From contig CAJNDS010002420.1 of assembly GCA_905221605.1 (NCBI GenBank), forward strand, positions 25,001 through 89,000: a DNA stretch of 64,000 nt, given 5' to 3'. Below, one piece after another: positions 1-10,860 of the stretch. Under the pieces are notes generated by a model. That model was not told the origin of the DNA. It was given only the letters and a program-made list of their open reading frames with translations, and ran no database searches. The first letter of the stretch is position 1; every line of letters starts with the position of its first letter. The DNA is from Symbiodinium natans. Its lineage: Eukaryota > Sar > Dinophyceae > Suessiales > Symbiodiniaceae. Made by a program: the position numbers and the translations under genes.

Positions 1-880
1 CAGGTTCTTAGCTTGTAAGCTTTGGCACACAAATCACAGACCTCCAGTTAAGAACCGAGCCCCTCAGATGCCGAAGGAAAAATCCGAATTAAGAATCTGA
101 GCCCCTCAGATTCTTAGCTTGTAAAGCTTTTACACAAGCAGCTGCCAAAGGAAAAACCCCGAATTAAGAATCTGAGCCCCTCAGATTCTTAGCTTGTAAA
201 GCTTTTACACAACCAGGCGCCAAAAGAAAACCCCGAATTAAGAATCTGAGCCCCTCAGATTCTTAGCTTGTAATCTTTTGCTCAAGCAGGCCCAAATCAC
301 AGAAACCCCCAACTAAGAACTTGAGCCCCTCAGATTCTTAGCTTGTGAAGCTTTGGCCCCAAACAATCAGAAAAAAGCTCAAGCAATAGGCCCCTGCCTG
401 TTCGCGCGCTCCCTTCTTGTAGCAGTTTCGGGGTTGAGGGTTCAGGCGTTTCAGGACTGCATTACCTGAAAGGGATTGAGTTCAGCCCTCAGAAACCTCC
501 AAATTAAGAATCTGAGGGGCTCAGGTTCTTAGCCCGCTAAGAATCTCAGCCCCTCAGATTCTTAGCTTGCGAAAGCTGTGCACAAAATCAAAAACTTCCA
601 AATTAAGAGTCTGAGCCCCTAGATTCTGAGCTTATATAGGCTGTACACAAGCGGTCGCCTCAGAAACCTCCAAGTTAAGAATCTGAGCCCCTACAGCAGA
701 GTTATGTGTGAAAGAATGCTTTGGGCTAGAGGCTACAGCGTCTTCCTTAAGTCGTAAGGATGCTGGCTCGAATCCCACTTAAGAATGTGCTAAGAATCTG
801 AGCCCCCCTGAAGCCGGAAGAACATCAAAATACACACTGAACAAGTCGTTCTCTAGTTAAGAATCTGAGCCCCCCCTGAC
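1..880. repeat. hairpin-forming tandem repeat
   Basis: Degenerate tandem repeat with a unit of about 74-75 bp at the left end. Each unit holds a perfect 12 bp inverted repeat, TAAGAATCTGAG / CTCAGATTCTTA, around a 3 nt CCC loop (clear copies at 90-116, 165-191 and 239-265; weaker ones near 314-340, 510-565 and 605-690). Units decay rightwards and stop near 870. Between units is a conserved GCTTGTAAAGCTTT-like spacer. No coding frame is convincing. The left end of the array lies outside the window. Confidence 0.85.
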
Positions 881-1150
881 CAGACCCTTGCACATTCTTA
901 ACCAACGCTCGCACTGTAAACCCTTAACCCTGAACCCTGAACGCAAAACCCTAAACCCCAACCAGTAAACCCTGCAACTGGGTCGTTAGGGCACGAAACA
1001 TAATTTCAATAATCAGGAAACTGTGATACTTACCTCATACCTCGGTGATGAGCTAAACTTACAACCCTCAACAAAAAAAAAAACGGAATCCAGACACCCC
1101 ATCACCCTAAACCCTAAACCCTAAACCCTAAACCCTAAACCCTATCAAAC

Positions 1151-1213
1151 CCTAGCAACAAACTCTTGACGTGGACCAGTGGCGTCCTGTGGTTGAAGAA
1201 ACCTGGCGGCTGC
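1151..1213 (-). CDS. exon candidate, unknown protein
   Basis: 63 nt island between a CCCTAAA and a TTTAGGG array. On the - strand it follows a GGCAG acceptor and reads 21 open codons (AAARFLQPQDATGPR...) to a GT donor that leads into TTTAGGG repeats. The + strand is also open, so strand rests on the splice signals only. No family recognised. Confidence 0.3.
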
Positions 1214-2007
1214 CTGCCGACGAAAAGTTTAGGATTTAGGTTTAGGGGGGTTTAGGGGGGTCTAGGGGGGTTTAGAGTTTAGGGTTTAGGGTTTAGGGTT
1301 TAGGGTTTAGGGGTTAGGGGTTAGGGTTTAGGGTACCTCTTGTGGGGGTTCGAGTTGGAAGGTTCTTCCATGATACGCGGGGGGCATGAGTCGGGTGATG
1401 CTCATTCGTCTTCGTTGCTGCGTTCCACTGCGTAGGCACGGTGCTAGGCCTAGGTCCTCAAAGAGTTTCGGAGATTGGGTTTAGCAGGTATTTTCTTATG
1501 CGGAGCCTTGACAGCACCCAAAAGCGAGCACAAGTTGGAGAATTGCTCGAGGGATCTTCTGTAAGAAGTCGCATGTGTATACGTATATTTTCATGCACAT
1601 ACAAAGACCAACACATGAGTTTAAGCACATATACAGATGTGTGTTTACGCATATACGTGTGCGTGTCTGTGCGTATATGCACATATATATATATATATGT
1701 AAACATATCTCATATTTACATGCAAATAAATAAACAAATAAATAAAAGTAAATAAGTGCATGTATTACAAGCAATAAGTAGATAACAAATATGTATATAT
1801 AGAGATATACACAGTGACATAAATGTTAGTGCCAGGGGTGTCGCGATGCCTCATACCCGCCGCTGCGGTGGAGGGCTTGCCGGGTCTCGGCCTGCTTCTT
1901 GAGGCCACGCACAGCCGAAACCCAAACAGCTTCAAAAAACTTTTTGGGGTTTAGGGTTTAGGGTTTAGGGGATCGGGTTTAGGGTTTAGGGTTTAGGGTT
2001 TAGAGGG

Positions 2008-2215
2008 TTGGTTACTTTATAAGGGAACCTAGAACGAAAGAAAATGTCAAAAGGGTACCACTGGGCGACCCAGACCCCCCTATAAACTCTCTAAGATTCC
2101 TAGTTGTCCAGTCACCTGGGGGAATTAAAGGTGAACTTTTGGGATTCTATAGGGATTAGAATACCCCAAAAAGGTTAGAGGTTACCTACCGTACTAAGTA
2201 TTCCTGAGCCCTCAA
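2008..2215. repeat. MITE-like element, uninterrupted copy
   Basis: Starts GGTTACTTTATAAGGGAACC and runs into an AAAAGGGTACCACTGGG block; its right part (2172-2212) matches sequence near 58470-58505. Its left part recurs at 57411-57515, where a telomere-type array splits it. No coding capacity seen. Confidence 0.5.
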
Positions 2216-2818
2216 CAAGCTTGAGCTTCACAATCCCGGAAGGGCACCCCCCCGCCCCCCACCCCACCCCCAGACGCGCACACCTTGTAAAACGGGAGCC
2301 CAAGTGAAATAACAGCATCATCCACCTTAAGTTTCAATCTTCGTTTTTGGGGTGTATGCACTACCCTAGATATCATTCAAATTCAAAATAGCCCTAAACC
2401 CCAAACCCCCGAAAACCCCAAATCCCGAAACCCCAAACCCATAAACCCTAAACGCCAACCCTAAACCTTAAACCCCAAACCCTCAACCCTGCACCCACAA
2501 GGCAAGTGGCGCCCAAGTGGCCCTCATGAGCTCCAGCACTGGACCTCTGGACCATGCCCCGAGGCCTTGATGCGTTGGGGTTTAGGGTTTAGGGCTAGGG
2601 TTTAGGGTTTAGGGTTTAGGGTTGAGGGTTTAGGGTTTAGGGTTTAGGGTTTAGGGTTTAGGGCTTTGGGGTTTAGGGTTGAGGGCTTCGGGGTTTGCGG
2701 GGGGAGGGGGGCTTTGGGTTGAAGGCTTTAGGGGTTTAGGGGGGTTTAGGGCTGCTAGGGTTTAGGGTTTAAGAGTTTAAGGGTTACGTTGTAGGAGTTT
2801 CAGGGTCGGGTTACCAAG

Positions 2819-2884
2819 ACGGATCAGGAGGCGTGGTTGAACAATAGGTTCAAAGAGGACCTCAGTGAGCGCATGGGAGACGAA
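2819..2884 (+). CDS. exon candidate, unknown protein
   Basis: After an AAG acceptor the + strand reads 22 codons (TDQEAWLNNRFKEDLSERMG...) with about three quarters G/C in third positions, then a GT donor directly before a CCCTAAA array; a TTTAGGG array lies upstream. Charged, helix-like peptide. No family recognised. Confidence 0.35.
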
Positions 2885-3159
2885 GTACCCTAAACCCTAA
2901 ACCCTAAACCCTAAACCCTAAACCCTAAACCTTAAACCCTAAACCCTAAACCCTAAACCCTAAACCCTAAAGAGTGCCCTGCCAAGTCTACGGCTTTGAA
3001 CTGACATCGCCCGATTCCTTGATCCCGGTGGGCTCAGCTTAGGGTTTCGGATTCAGGGTTCCGGGTTCCGGGTTCAGGGTTCTGAGTTCTGGGATCAGGG
3101 TTTAGGGTTTAGGGTTTAGGGTTTAAGGTTTGGAACCCAACCACAAGTCCATCAGAACC

Positions 3160-3265
3160 CAAACTCAAGCGATGTTTCGTGGGCGTCGGACAGGTGTGCG
3201 GCCAGCGCCAGTGGCGAACCGCCTCCATTCTCTCTAGCCAAGTGGGGCGCTCTGCACTCAAAGCC
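3160..3265 (-). CDS. exon candidate, unknown protein
   Basis: Island next to a CCCTAAA array. On the - strand, after a GTGTCAG acceptor, it reads GFECRAPHLARENGGGSPLA and on for about 35 codons. A second frame is also open, so frame is not settled. No family recognised. Confidence 0.28.
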
Positions 3266-3755
3266 CTGACACGTCGCCCTGAAACCCGAAACCCTAAACC
3301 CTAAACCGAAACTTTGCCCTAAACCCTAAACCCTAAACCCTAAACCCTAAACTTTGCAAGCTCCACATGCCCTTGCAGTCAGCCCCATACCACAGCCAAG
3401 ATCCAAAAACTCTGTCGTGGTCATGTGAGCCCCATAAAGCCCTATAAGCCCTAGCCGATACATGTAGAGGACCAAAGGACCGGAGGATCGGAGAACCCGA
3501 GGACCGAGATTGGGCCACGGCTAAGCAGATTCCAGAACCAAAATCATCTGTGGCCAAACCTTCCAAGAACAAGCTGCCCCCCCCAAGACCCCACACCAGA
3601 AACCTCAATAAGAATAGAATGAGTTGCCAAGAAAACTTGGGGTTCTACCCCCCAACTGCCTGCATTAAGGTCTAGGGCCTGGGGCTTAGGGCCTTAGGGT
3701 TGTCCAGACAACACCTTTGGATGGAACACTCAAACAAACCCTGCAAGACTACCAA

Positions 3756-3851
3756 TTGCTTAAGAACCCCCAAAAAACAAAAACACTATTCCTTACAAGG
3801 GTAATATAGGTAGGGCTTGTTTTTTTTATTCTTGTGGGGGTTCTTAAGCAA
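3756..3851. repeat. foldback element with TTCTTAAGCA ends
   Basis: Inverted ends TTGCTTAAGAACCCCC (3756-3771) and GGGGGTTCTTAAGCAA (3836-3851) around an A/T-rich core. A relative with longer homopolymers is at 29942-30118, and one right end is near 51596-51625. No coding capacity. Confidence 0.7.
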
Positions 3852-3959
3852 GCAGTAGATGAGCCATCCCCCAAAAGTAACGCGCTGCCTTCCCCGCAGG
3901 GCAAGCCCGGCAGGCGAGCGAGAGCTCCGTGGAGGCGTTGTCTTGGCTGTGGTATGGGA

Positions 3960-4040
3960 TTTAGGGCTTAGGGCTTAGGGCTTAGGGCTTAGGGCTTAGG
4001 GCTTAGGGCTTAGGGCTTAGGGCTTAGGGCTTAGGGCTTA
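3960..4040 (+). repeat. homogeneous variant array (TTAGGGC)n
   Basis: About eleven tandem copies of the variant heptamer TTAGGGC that change abruptly into canonical TTTAGGG. A similar array of about sixteen copies lies at 33546-33655. Purity suggests local copying of one variant rather than independent decay. Confidence 0.85.
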
Positions 4041-4560
4041 GGGTTTAGGGTTTAGGGTTTAGGGTTTAGGATCGAGGCATTAAGTGTTGGGTGCAATCAA
4101 CTCGTGGGGAGATCGGTCCCTCTTGTTCAGCAGCATCTTTTGGGCTCGGATGGGGAGTGTTTGGGGATGCTTGAAAGGGGCGGAGGTTTATCAAGATGTG
4201 CTCCGGCCTCTCAGAATCTGGGAAGCTATTTTGCAGGTTCGAGGCTTCCGGCTTTAAGTGTCGCGGGATTGCACTGCAACAACTTCAGCTAGACGCTGCA
4301 GGCGAGGCAACTCCCCGACACCAACACTGGATCTGTCTGTGTGCATATCAATATGGAGGGATGAGTTGATATGAATTTAAGGGGATTATATGATGTCAAA
4401 AGGGATCCACATGATTTTGAAAGGGATGAGTTTATATGAATTTAAAGGGGATCCAGACTTGTAGGCCTTTGTGAGGTTCAGGGTTTCGGGTTTGGGTCAG
4501 CCCGGAGCACTCCTTGCCCAGCCCGCAAATGCATCCACCCGAAACCCTAAACCCTAAACC

Positions 4561-4592
<32 letters not shown>

Positions 4593-7002
4593 ACCCTAAA
4601 CCCTGTCCTAAGAAGATCGAGAGGCCCATGGCCACAGCACTCGCGCGGCGTGGGAGCCAGTTCAGGAAGCGATTTGCCTTGAAGGGTCACAGGGCTTCTA
4701 GACTCCCCCCTTAGAACCTTAAACCCAAAACCCTAAACCCTAAACCCTAAACCCTAAACCCTAAACCCTAAACCCTAAACCCTAAATCTGTTGAAGATAC
4801 TCATTCTACTCTTGGGTTTTATATAAACAAAAATACAAAACTAATTCCCAAGGGGTATATAGGCTTCTTAGGGCCGGTAGGTGCAGCCGTGTTTCGTGTG
4901 GGCCCTTCATCTGAGAAGCCCTTGTATAGACTGTGCACTTTTCCAGGGGACCACACATTCACCCTTGAAGCCTTGGAAGGCTTGCTGTTCAGGGTTTAGG
5001 GTTTAGGGTTTAGGGTTTAGGGTTTAGGGCGTGGGGTTCAAGGCTCTAAAGACAGCTCGATTCTAAGCCCTGCCAGTTCGGAGGGCGGCTTCAACCGCAG
5101 CGTGTCAAATACGTGGGTTTAGGGTTTAGGGCCAGTTTAGGGTTTAGGGTTTAGGGTTTAGGGTTTAGGGTTCAGGGTTCAATACATTCTTCAATGGCTG
5201 CTGTTGTCGAGAAAGTCGGACGAGGCCAGCTACGCCGCAGGCTGCGGTACCACTAGTGCAAACCCCCCCCCCCAAAAAAAAAAAAAAAAAAAAAAAAACA
5301 ACACAAACAAAGAACAAAGCATACAAACAAACTAAGAACCCTTACGACAAGAAACCCTCTTCCCTTCCCCCCCCCCCCCCCGCTGCCCCCCCAAAAAAGT
5401 TCAAAGAATAGAAAAACACATACATATGTGTATATATATATACATATCGAGATAGTGAAAACAACAAAATAGTTGAAACAAAATACACACTTAAGCCCGA
5501 AGCCTTGGGAACCCCTATGACTCTCTGCTGCATGACAGCAGAAAAAGTTGAGGTTTGTGCAGAGTTGCGCCCGCTGGTTGTCGAAAAAGTGGCACCAACC
5601 TAGGTCTCCCAATGCAGCTTTAGGGTTTAGGGGTTTAGGGTTCAGGGTAAAGCTGATGGGGTGGAGCTGGGGGGGGGGGGGGGTGGCTTGGTGTTTTTGA
5701 GTTGTGGAACCATTTGCAAGGGCAGAGCAGCAAAGCACGGTAAACGGCTGGGTCGCAAAACTGAGATTGGATAGAGAGGCGTGACAGATGTGTGTTTAGG
5801 CTTTCGGGCCCCCCCCACTCCCCCCCACGCCTGACATGTAACTCCCCATATCCGAATGTTACCACAAGCCCCCCTAAGCCCCAACCCTAAACCCAAGACC
5901 CTACACCCTAAACCAAAGCCTAGAACGGGATCATCCTAAACCCTATACCCTAAACCCTAAACCCTAAACCCTAAACCCTAAACCTTAAACCCTAAACCCT
6001 AAACCCTAAACCCTAAGCTCTAAACCCTAAACCCTAAACCCTAGGACCTTGAAGTGACCAGGCCCCCCTCATCTGAAGTCCCAGTGCCCTCTATTCCCGA
6101 ACATGAAGCCTGAATCAGCTTTCAATTCCCCCCTTGGGGGTTTGGGTTTAGGGTTGAGGGTTGAGGGTTGAGGGTTTAGGGTTTAGGGTTTAGGGGTTTA
6201 GGGGTTTAGGGGTTAGGGGTTTAGGGTTTAGGGGTTCGGGCTTGGAGGCGAAACCCTGGAACCTAAACCCTAAACTCTAAACCGCCAGGGTGCCAAGGCT
6301 GCCAGGCCGCGCGCCTGTCTCTCATAAAGCCGGATCCGATCTCTCGCGGTCCGTTTGCAGGGGCTTCCGGGCCTTTGGCATCCCAAAAGTTTAGGGTTTA
6401 GGGCAGTTTAGGGTTAGGGTTTAGGGTTGGGGTTCAGGGTTTAGGTTTTAGGGTTTTGGGTTACTTACTGTCCGAAACGGACACTGGGCACAGGCAAAAC
6501 CATGATTAGGAGGAAACCCTGTGCTCCACAACACGACAGGAGCGCGGTCATGGGCAGCACACCCAAATAATGACGTGTGTTTCTCACCAGGCTAACCCTG
6601 CGCAGCAGATGGCCCGAGATACCCATAGAAAGGCCACTAGTTGGCCGATTAGACTGCAGTTGGCCGTTACGATTAGGGTTTAGGGTTTAGGATTTAGGGT
6701 TGAAGGTGTTGCGTGGCATTTCAGAGGATAGCTTGCGAGGTTGTATGCACAATCAACAAAACCACAAACATACCATACTCCATATTTCATATAGTCACTT
6801 GGTTTAGGGTTTGAAGAGGGTTTAGGGTTTAGGGAAATAAGGTCCCTTTTGGGGCTCCTTATTCGAAGGCGGCCGCCCCCTCTTCATTTGGGGTACCCCA
6901 CAAAAGGAACCATGATGTTGAGAACTCACCCTTTAGGGTTTAGGGTTTAGGGTTTAGGGTTCAGGGTTCAGGGTTCAGGGTTCAGGGTTCAGCTGTGTAC
7001 GG

Positions 7003-7239
7003 GTGTCAGTCCGAAATCAGCCACAAATTTTGGGGTCTAGGTGTGTCGATACAAGCATGGTCCTTCTTTAGGAAGTAGGGTGTAGGGCAACTTTCTGAAA
7101 ACAAGTCCTGGACATGATCTTCTTGGTCTTTAAACCGAATAGTGGAACCTGTGACAAAAAATGTGCCGGCCTGCCAGTAGACAGACAAGCTGTTGCCAAT
7201 CAGCTTCATTCGTGTGGGCACTGGTCCTGTGCGCACGCT
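7003..7239 (-). CDS. exon candidate cut by a telomere-type array
   Basis: Open - strand frame of 76 codons containing KLIGNSLSVYWQAGTFF and ending WLISD then stop. It abuts a 21 nt CCCTAAA array (7240-7260) flanked by an 11 bp direct repeat. If the array and one repeat are removed the frame continues a few codons upstream (GSNAFKPSVRTG). No family recognised; it could be a terminal exon. Confidence 0.35.
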
Positions 7240-7271
7240 AAACCCTAAACCCTAAACCCGGTGCGCACGCT
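7229..7271. repeat. telomere-type array with 11 bp target duplication
   Basis: GTGCGCACGCT occurs at 7229-7239 and again at 7261-7271; between them is only a three-unit CCCTAAA array plus one G. This has the form of an insertion with target-site duplication. The repeat contains the palindrome GTGCGCAC. Confidence 0.65.
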
Positions 7272-7950
7272 TGGTTTGAAGGCATTGGAGCCTCAGGGGT
7301 GTGGATGTCAGGTCGTTCAGGTACTTGAAGTAAGATCCCATAGTAGGGAAGCCAATAAAAATCACTATCTACCCATAGTACGATACGTAGTTCAGGTTCA
7401 GGCCCTCAACATCAAGCCCAGTAACTGGCTCTGAAGGCCAAAGAAACTCTAAACCCTAAACCCTAAACCCTAAACCCTATACCCTAAACCCTAAACCCTA
7501 AACCCTAAACCCTAAACCCTAAACCCTAAACCCAAACCCCAAACCCTAAACCCTAAACCGCGCACCATGCATTGCCTTGGGAAATCCAATACCCCACGGA
7601 ATTCGACCGCTTCGGGAGACCCAGGATCTGCAAAGCGAGGGTTTAGGGTTTAGGGTTTAGGGTTTAGGGTTTAGGGTTTAGGGTTAGGGTCTAGGTTCAG
7701 GGTTGAGGGTTTAGGTGCCACAAACGATTTCGGCCTTCAATCTCCGCGGCAATCGACTCTTTTCTTCTTCCTGGCTCTCTGCGAGAAACCCTAGATGGGG
7801 TGTTGTGTAATTCATGTCCCTTTTTGGGCACCCTAAACATTAAGGGCCGCCTTATGATGAGGACCCCGAAAGGGACTGTATTAATAGAGCTTCCCAGATC
7901 CGTTTCTGGAGTTGAAGGCTTTACGCATTTTGGCCATAATCTGGTGTGAT

Positions 7951-8112
7951 TCTCTTTCTCTCTTTCTCTCTTTCTCTCTTTCTCGCTTTCTCTCTTTCTC
8001 TCTTTCTCTCTTTCTCTCTTTCTCTCTTTCTCTCTTTCTCTCTTTCTCTCTTTCTCTCTTTCTCTCTTTCTCTCTTTCTCTCTTTCTCTCTTTCTCTCTT
8101 TCTCGCTTTCTA
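7951..8112 (+). repeat. (TTTCTCTC)n microsatellite
   Basis: About 20 copies of an 8 bp pyrimidine unit with two single-base interruptions (TCTCGC) near each end. Open frames across it, including lysine/arginine/glutamate and serine/leucine/phenylalanine repeats, are artefacts of the repeat. Confidence 0.95.
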
Positions 8113-9415
8113 CCTTTTTCTGTTTCCCCGTGTTGGGAATTCTCATTCCCACCACCAAGAGGGACGATTCCTTCCAAGAATCACCAACCCTCTCAGCTGA
8201 CAGCGTGCCTTGCGACGTCGGATCAACCCCAGCCTTGCCAGGAGGGTTTAAGCTCCCAGGGTTTAGCACTTAGGGGTAGGGTTTAGGGTTTAGGGTTTAG
8301 GGTTTAGGGTTTAGGGTTTAGGGTTTAGGGTTTAGGGTTTAGGGTTTAGGGTTTAGGGTTCAGGGTTTAGGGTTTAGGTTTAGGGTTTAGGGTTTAGGGT
8401 TTGGGGTTTGGGGTTTAGGGCTTCGGGTTTAGGGTTTAGGGTTTACGGTTTAACCATGTATACCCCAAACCTGTGCTGGGCAGATCTTTGAAGCCCACGG
8501 CTGGCCTCAAGGTTTTCAGGCAGGCTTGCAAGCTGGGTGCGGACTCTACAGTGTAAACCCGAAACCGCCCTTGCCGAAACTCCAATCTTCAATGGCTTGA
8601 CAGCTTGGGGTCCAAGCCCTAAACCCCAAACCCTAAACCCTAAACCCCAAACCCCAAACGCTAAACCCCAAACCCAAACCCTAAACCCCAAACCCTAACC
8701 CCCAAACCCTAAACCCGAAACCCTAAACCCGAATGCTCCCAGAGCAGGAGATCTTCTCCAACCACCGGTCCTCCAAGGCAACGATGTGCTCGGCTTCCGC
8801 GGCCTCAGGGCCTGCAAGACATGAACTGCTAGGGTTTAGGGTTTAGGGTTTAGGGTTTAGGGTTTAGGGTTTAGGGTTTGGGGTTTAGGGTTTAGGGTTT
8901 AGGGTTTAGGGTTTAGGGTTGAGGGCGTTGAACTACCACAATCCGTGCGCGACTTATGACTACCTGAGTCTAGCATGATAAACCATCCTGGATCCCAGCC
9001 AGACTGTACTTCCCTAAACCCTGCCCTGACCCTAAACCCTAAACCCTCAACCCTAAACCCTAAACCCTAAACCTAGGCGTTTCTGTTCGAGCTGGGTAGT
9101 GTAGTTTCCCTTAGTGGTCCACTCCCGCTCTGGCAGCTAACCCACGCGCGGCTTTTAAGCCCGCAACCACCCTGGCCCTCTGTACGTCTTCGAGGAGGCT
9201 GTCAGGCACTGCCCGTTTGGTTTTACCAATCGCTGGCTTCATTTTTCCAGGTTCTTCTGTACGCCTCGCGAGGAAGACACCTGAAGTGCCCGAGATTTCA
9301 CTGGTTGGGACTCGCTGGCAACTAATCCCCTTTTTGCTATTTCTGGCTGGAATTTCACTGGAGGACAACTGGTACGCTGCGGATTTGCCGCCGTCCCATT
9401 TTTCTGTTTCAGTGC

Positions 9416-10549
9416 ATGAGAGGGTGTGGACGCTTGGTCACATTCTACCTCTACGTGGCCATTCTGGGCTGCGACAACGAAGCGAGTTGCGGAGCCAGCG
9501 TGGCGCCGGAGACTCCGGAAGGCAAGAACAAGAGCGCGGACACTGCTGCGTGCGGCAGGCTCAGGCTGGGCGACTTTTTCACCGGCCAAGTTGGCGACGG
9601 CTCGGAACTTGCTGGCGCGACATCACTCAAAATCTGGACTCCCAACCCTGAAGATGGCTTGGGATTGCAGGAGCTGCCGTCGCAAAAACAGACAAGGAGC
9701 ACTTGGTCGCCGAGGAGAAGGCAATCGCCACGGCGCCGCAAGGAGCCAGAAACAGCAGAGAAAGGTGCCCACAAGGGCAAAGGTGGCAAAGGCCAGCACA
9801 AGGGAGCAGGCCAAGGGAAGACAGAGCAGACAGCAGGGGCCCCTGCTTTGAAGGATCTCCCAACACCACCTACAGCGGCACTTCCGGCGGTTCCGACGGC
9901 GACGAACCAGGCCGGAAACAACGAGGCTCCGCCAGCGTATTCAGAGCTGCTGGCAGCGCTCTCCAGCAGCAGGGAAGAGCTTCCGGAGACGGTGCGGTCG
10001 CTCGTGGATGTACATCTCAACACTTCGCACAAGGCGGCAGCCAAGTCACTGCACCGCCTCGTTGCGCTACAGTCGCAAGCAAAACAAGAGCTGAGCAAGG
10101 TGCGACGGTCGCGAGATGCCTTCTTGGGAGAATGGTACAGCTATGTCGAAAGCTTGGGCGACCTTCTCGAGCAGCAGCTGGCCACCAAGACGGAGACGAT
10201 GACAGCTTTCGCAGCGGCGGAGGAGAAGTGGCAACAGCAGATGGTGCAGGCCACCAGGTCACTCGCGGCGGAGTCCAAAGCGTCTGGCGACGAGGAGGCC
10301 AAGGGCACCGTTGTGGATGTGGACGCGGAGGACGCAGAGATGGAAGTTTCTGCTATAGCCGAGGCGGATGCTCGCAAAGCGGAGGCAAAGGAGAGTGCTG
10401 TCCAAAAGGAGGAGGCGCTCATTTCAGTCCTCCGGAAAGTCAAGGACGGCGCGAAGGAAGAGCTCGATGCCAATGCCAGAGAGCGGACTCCTCGCAGAAA
10501 AAGCAAAGAGGCAGAGGCTGGCTCACAGTCATCCTCGCCCCCTGCCTAA
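9416..10549 (+). CDS. retrotransposon ORF1, coiled-coil protein
   Basis: 377 codons from a true ATG. Residues about 95-135 are rich in K, G, R and Q (RRRQSPRRRKEPE, then GKGGKGQHKGAGQGK), fitting nucleic-acid binding. Residues about 170-300 are helical with heptad-like leucines and A/E/K-rich stretches, fitting a coiled coil. An acidic patch (VDVDAEDAEMEV) and a basic end (RTPRRKSKEAE) follow. No zinc knuckle and no RRM seen. By position it is the ORF1-type RNA-binding protein of the element. After the TAA the coding continues in another frame (10560-10860). Confidence 0.6.
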   Translation: MRGCGRLVTFYLYVAILGCDNEASCGASVAPETPEGKNKSADTAACGRLRLGDFFTGQVGDGSELAGATSLKIWTPNPEDGLGLQELPSQKQTRSTWSPRRRQSPRRRKEPETAEKGAHKGKGGKGQHKGAGQGKTEQTAGAPALKDLPTPPTAALPAVPTATNQAGNNEAPPAYSELLAALSSSREELPETVRSLVDVHLNTSHKAAAKSLHRLVALQSQAKQELSKVRRSRDAFLGEWYSYVESLGDLLEQQLATKTETMTAFAAAEEKWQQQMVQATRSLAAESKASGDEEAKGTVVDVDAEDAEMEVSAIAEADARKAEAKESAVQKEEALISVLRKVKDGAKEELDANARERTPRRKSKEAEAGSQSSSPPA

Positions 10550-10559
10550 GCCCAACATC

Positions 10560-10860
10560 GTGCCTGCGGGACCTTGTTGGGCCTACAGCTCCGCCTTGCC
10601 ATTTTGGAAAAGGCGTAGAGCATATCAACCTCGTGTTTGCGCCACATTCGGTGCAACAGGAGCCGGACTATGTCAGCCGATGGATGGCACAGGTCAACGG
10701 ACTGTGTATGCAATATGAGGTGAGAGTTCCGGATTGCGTCGTGGAGAATCCTTTTGCGCTCGCAGACCCTCGCTTGCATGAGACAGGAGAAGCTCCCAGC
10801 CATGAACAAGACTCCGTGGAGGGAGACTCCAGTTGGCGCATGGACAATTCGCCACTGTAG
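10560..10860 (+). pseudogene. start of the long polyprotein, +1 frame segment
   Basis: Protein-like frame containing HINLVFAPHSVQQEPDYVS and VRVPDCVVENPFALADPR, stopping at 10860. Coding then continues in the frame of the next segment, so a frameshift lies near 10830-10860. An ATG at about 10684 could start a second ORF, but the protein-like reading begins before it. No known domain. Confidence 0.45.

Larger units (their letters stand above)
881..9080. repeat. mosaic of interstitial telomere-type arrays
   Basis: About 25 short arrays. CCCTAAA-strand arrays lie near 1104-1142, 2388-2490, 2889-2970, 3290-3352, 4540-4605, 4715-4790, 5935-6040, 7240-7260, 7449-7560, 8618-8735 and 9014-9076. TTTAGGG-strand arrays lie near 1228-1332, 1945-2000, 2578-2790, 3957-4070, 4990-5190, 6145-6240, 6385-6460, 6930-6995, 7639-7715, 8275-8450 and 8830-8925. 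Islands of 60-250 bp separate them. The commonest order is CCCTAAA array, island of 80-110 bp, TTTAGGG array. Dinoflagellate telomeres are TTTAGGG; here the arrays are internal and face both ways. 1440-1830 and 5250-5560 hold AT-rich or homopolymer sequence without a gene I can support. Confidence 0.85.

Noticed and set aside
730-790. tRNA-like stretch with GGCTCGAATCC and an anticodon-arm-like stem
   Set aside because: The B-box resembles consensus, but the acceptor and T stems do not pair and U33 is missing; at most a decayed SINE or chance.
1-880. CRISPR array
   Set aside because: Repeats are palindromic, but the spacers are themselves similar from unit to unit, and there are no cas genes in a eukaryotic context.
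7881-8286. Long lysine/arginine/glutamate and serine/leucine/phenylalanine open frames on both strands
   Set aside because: They are translations of the 8 bp pyrimidine microsatellite.
9451-10098. 215-codon - strand ORF opposite ORF1
   Set aside because: Shadow of the GC-rich ORF1; the + strand has the basic and coiled-coil organisation and the downstream RT domains.
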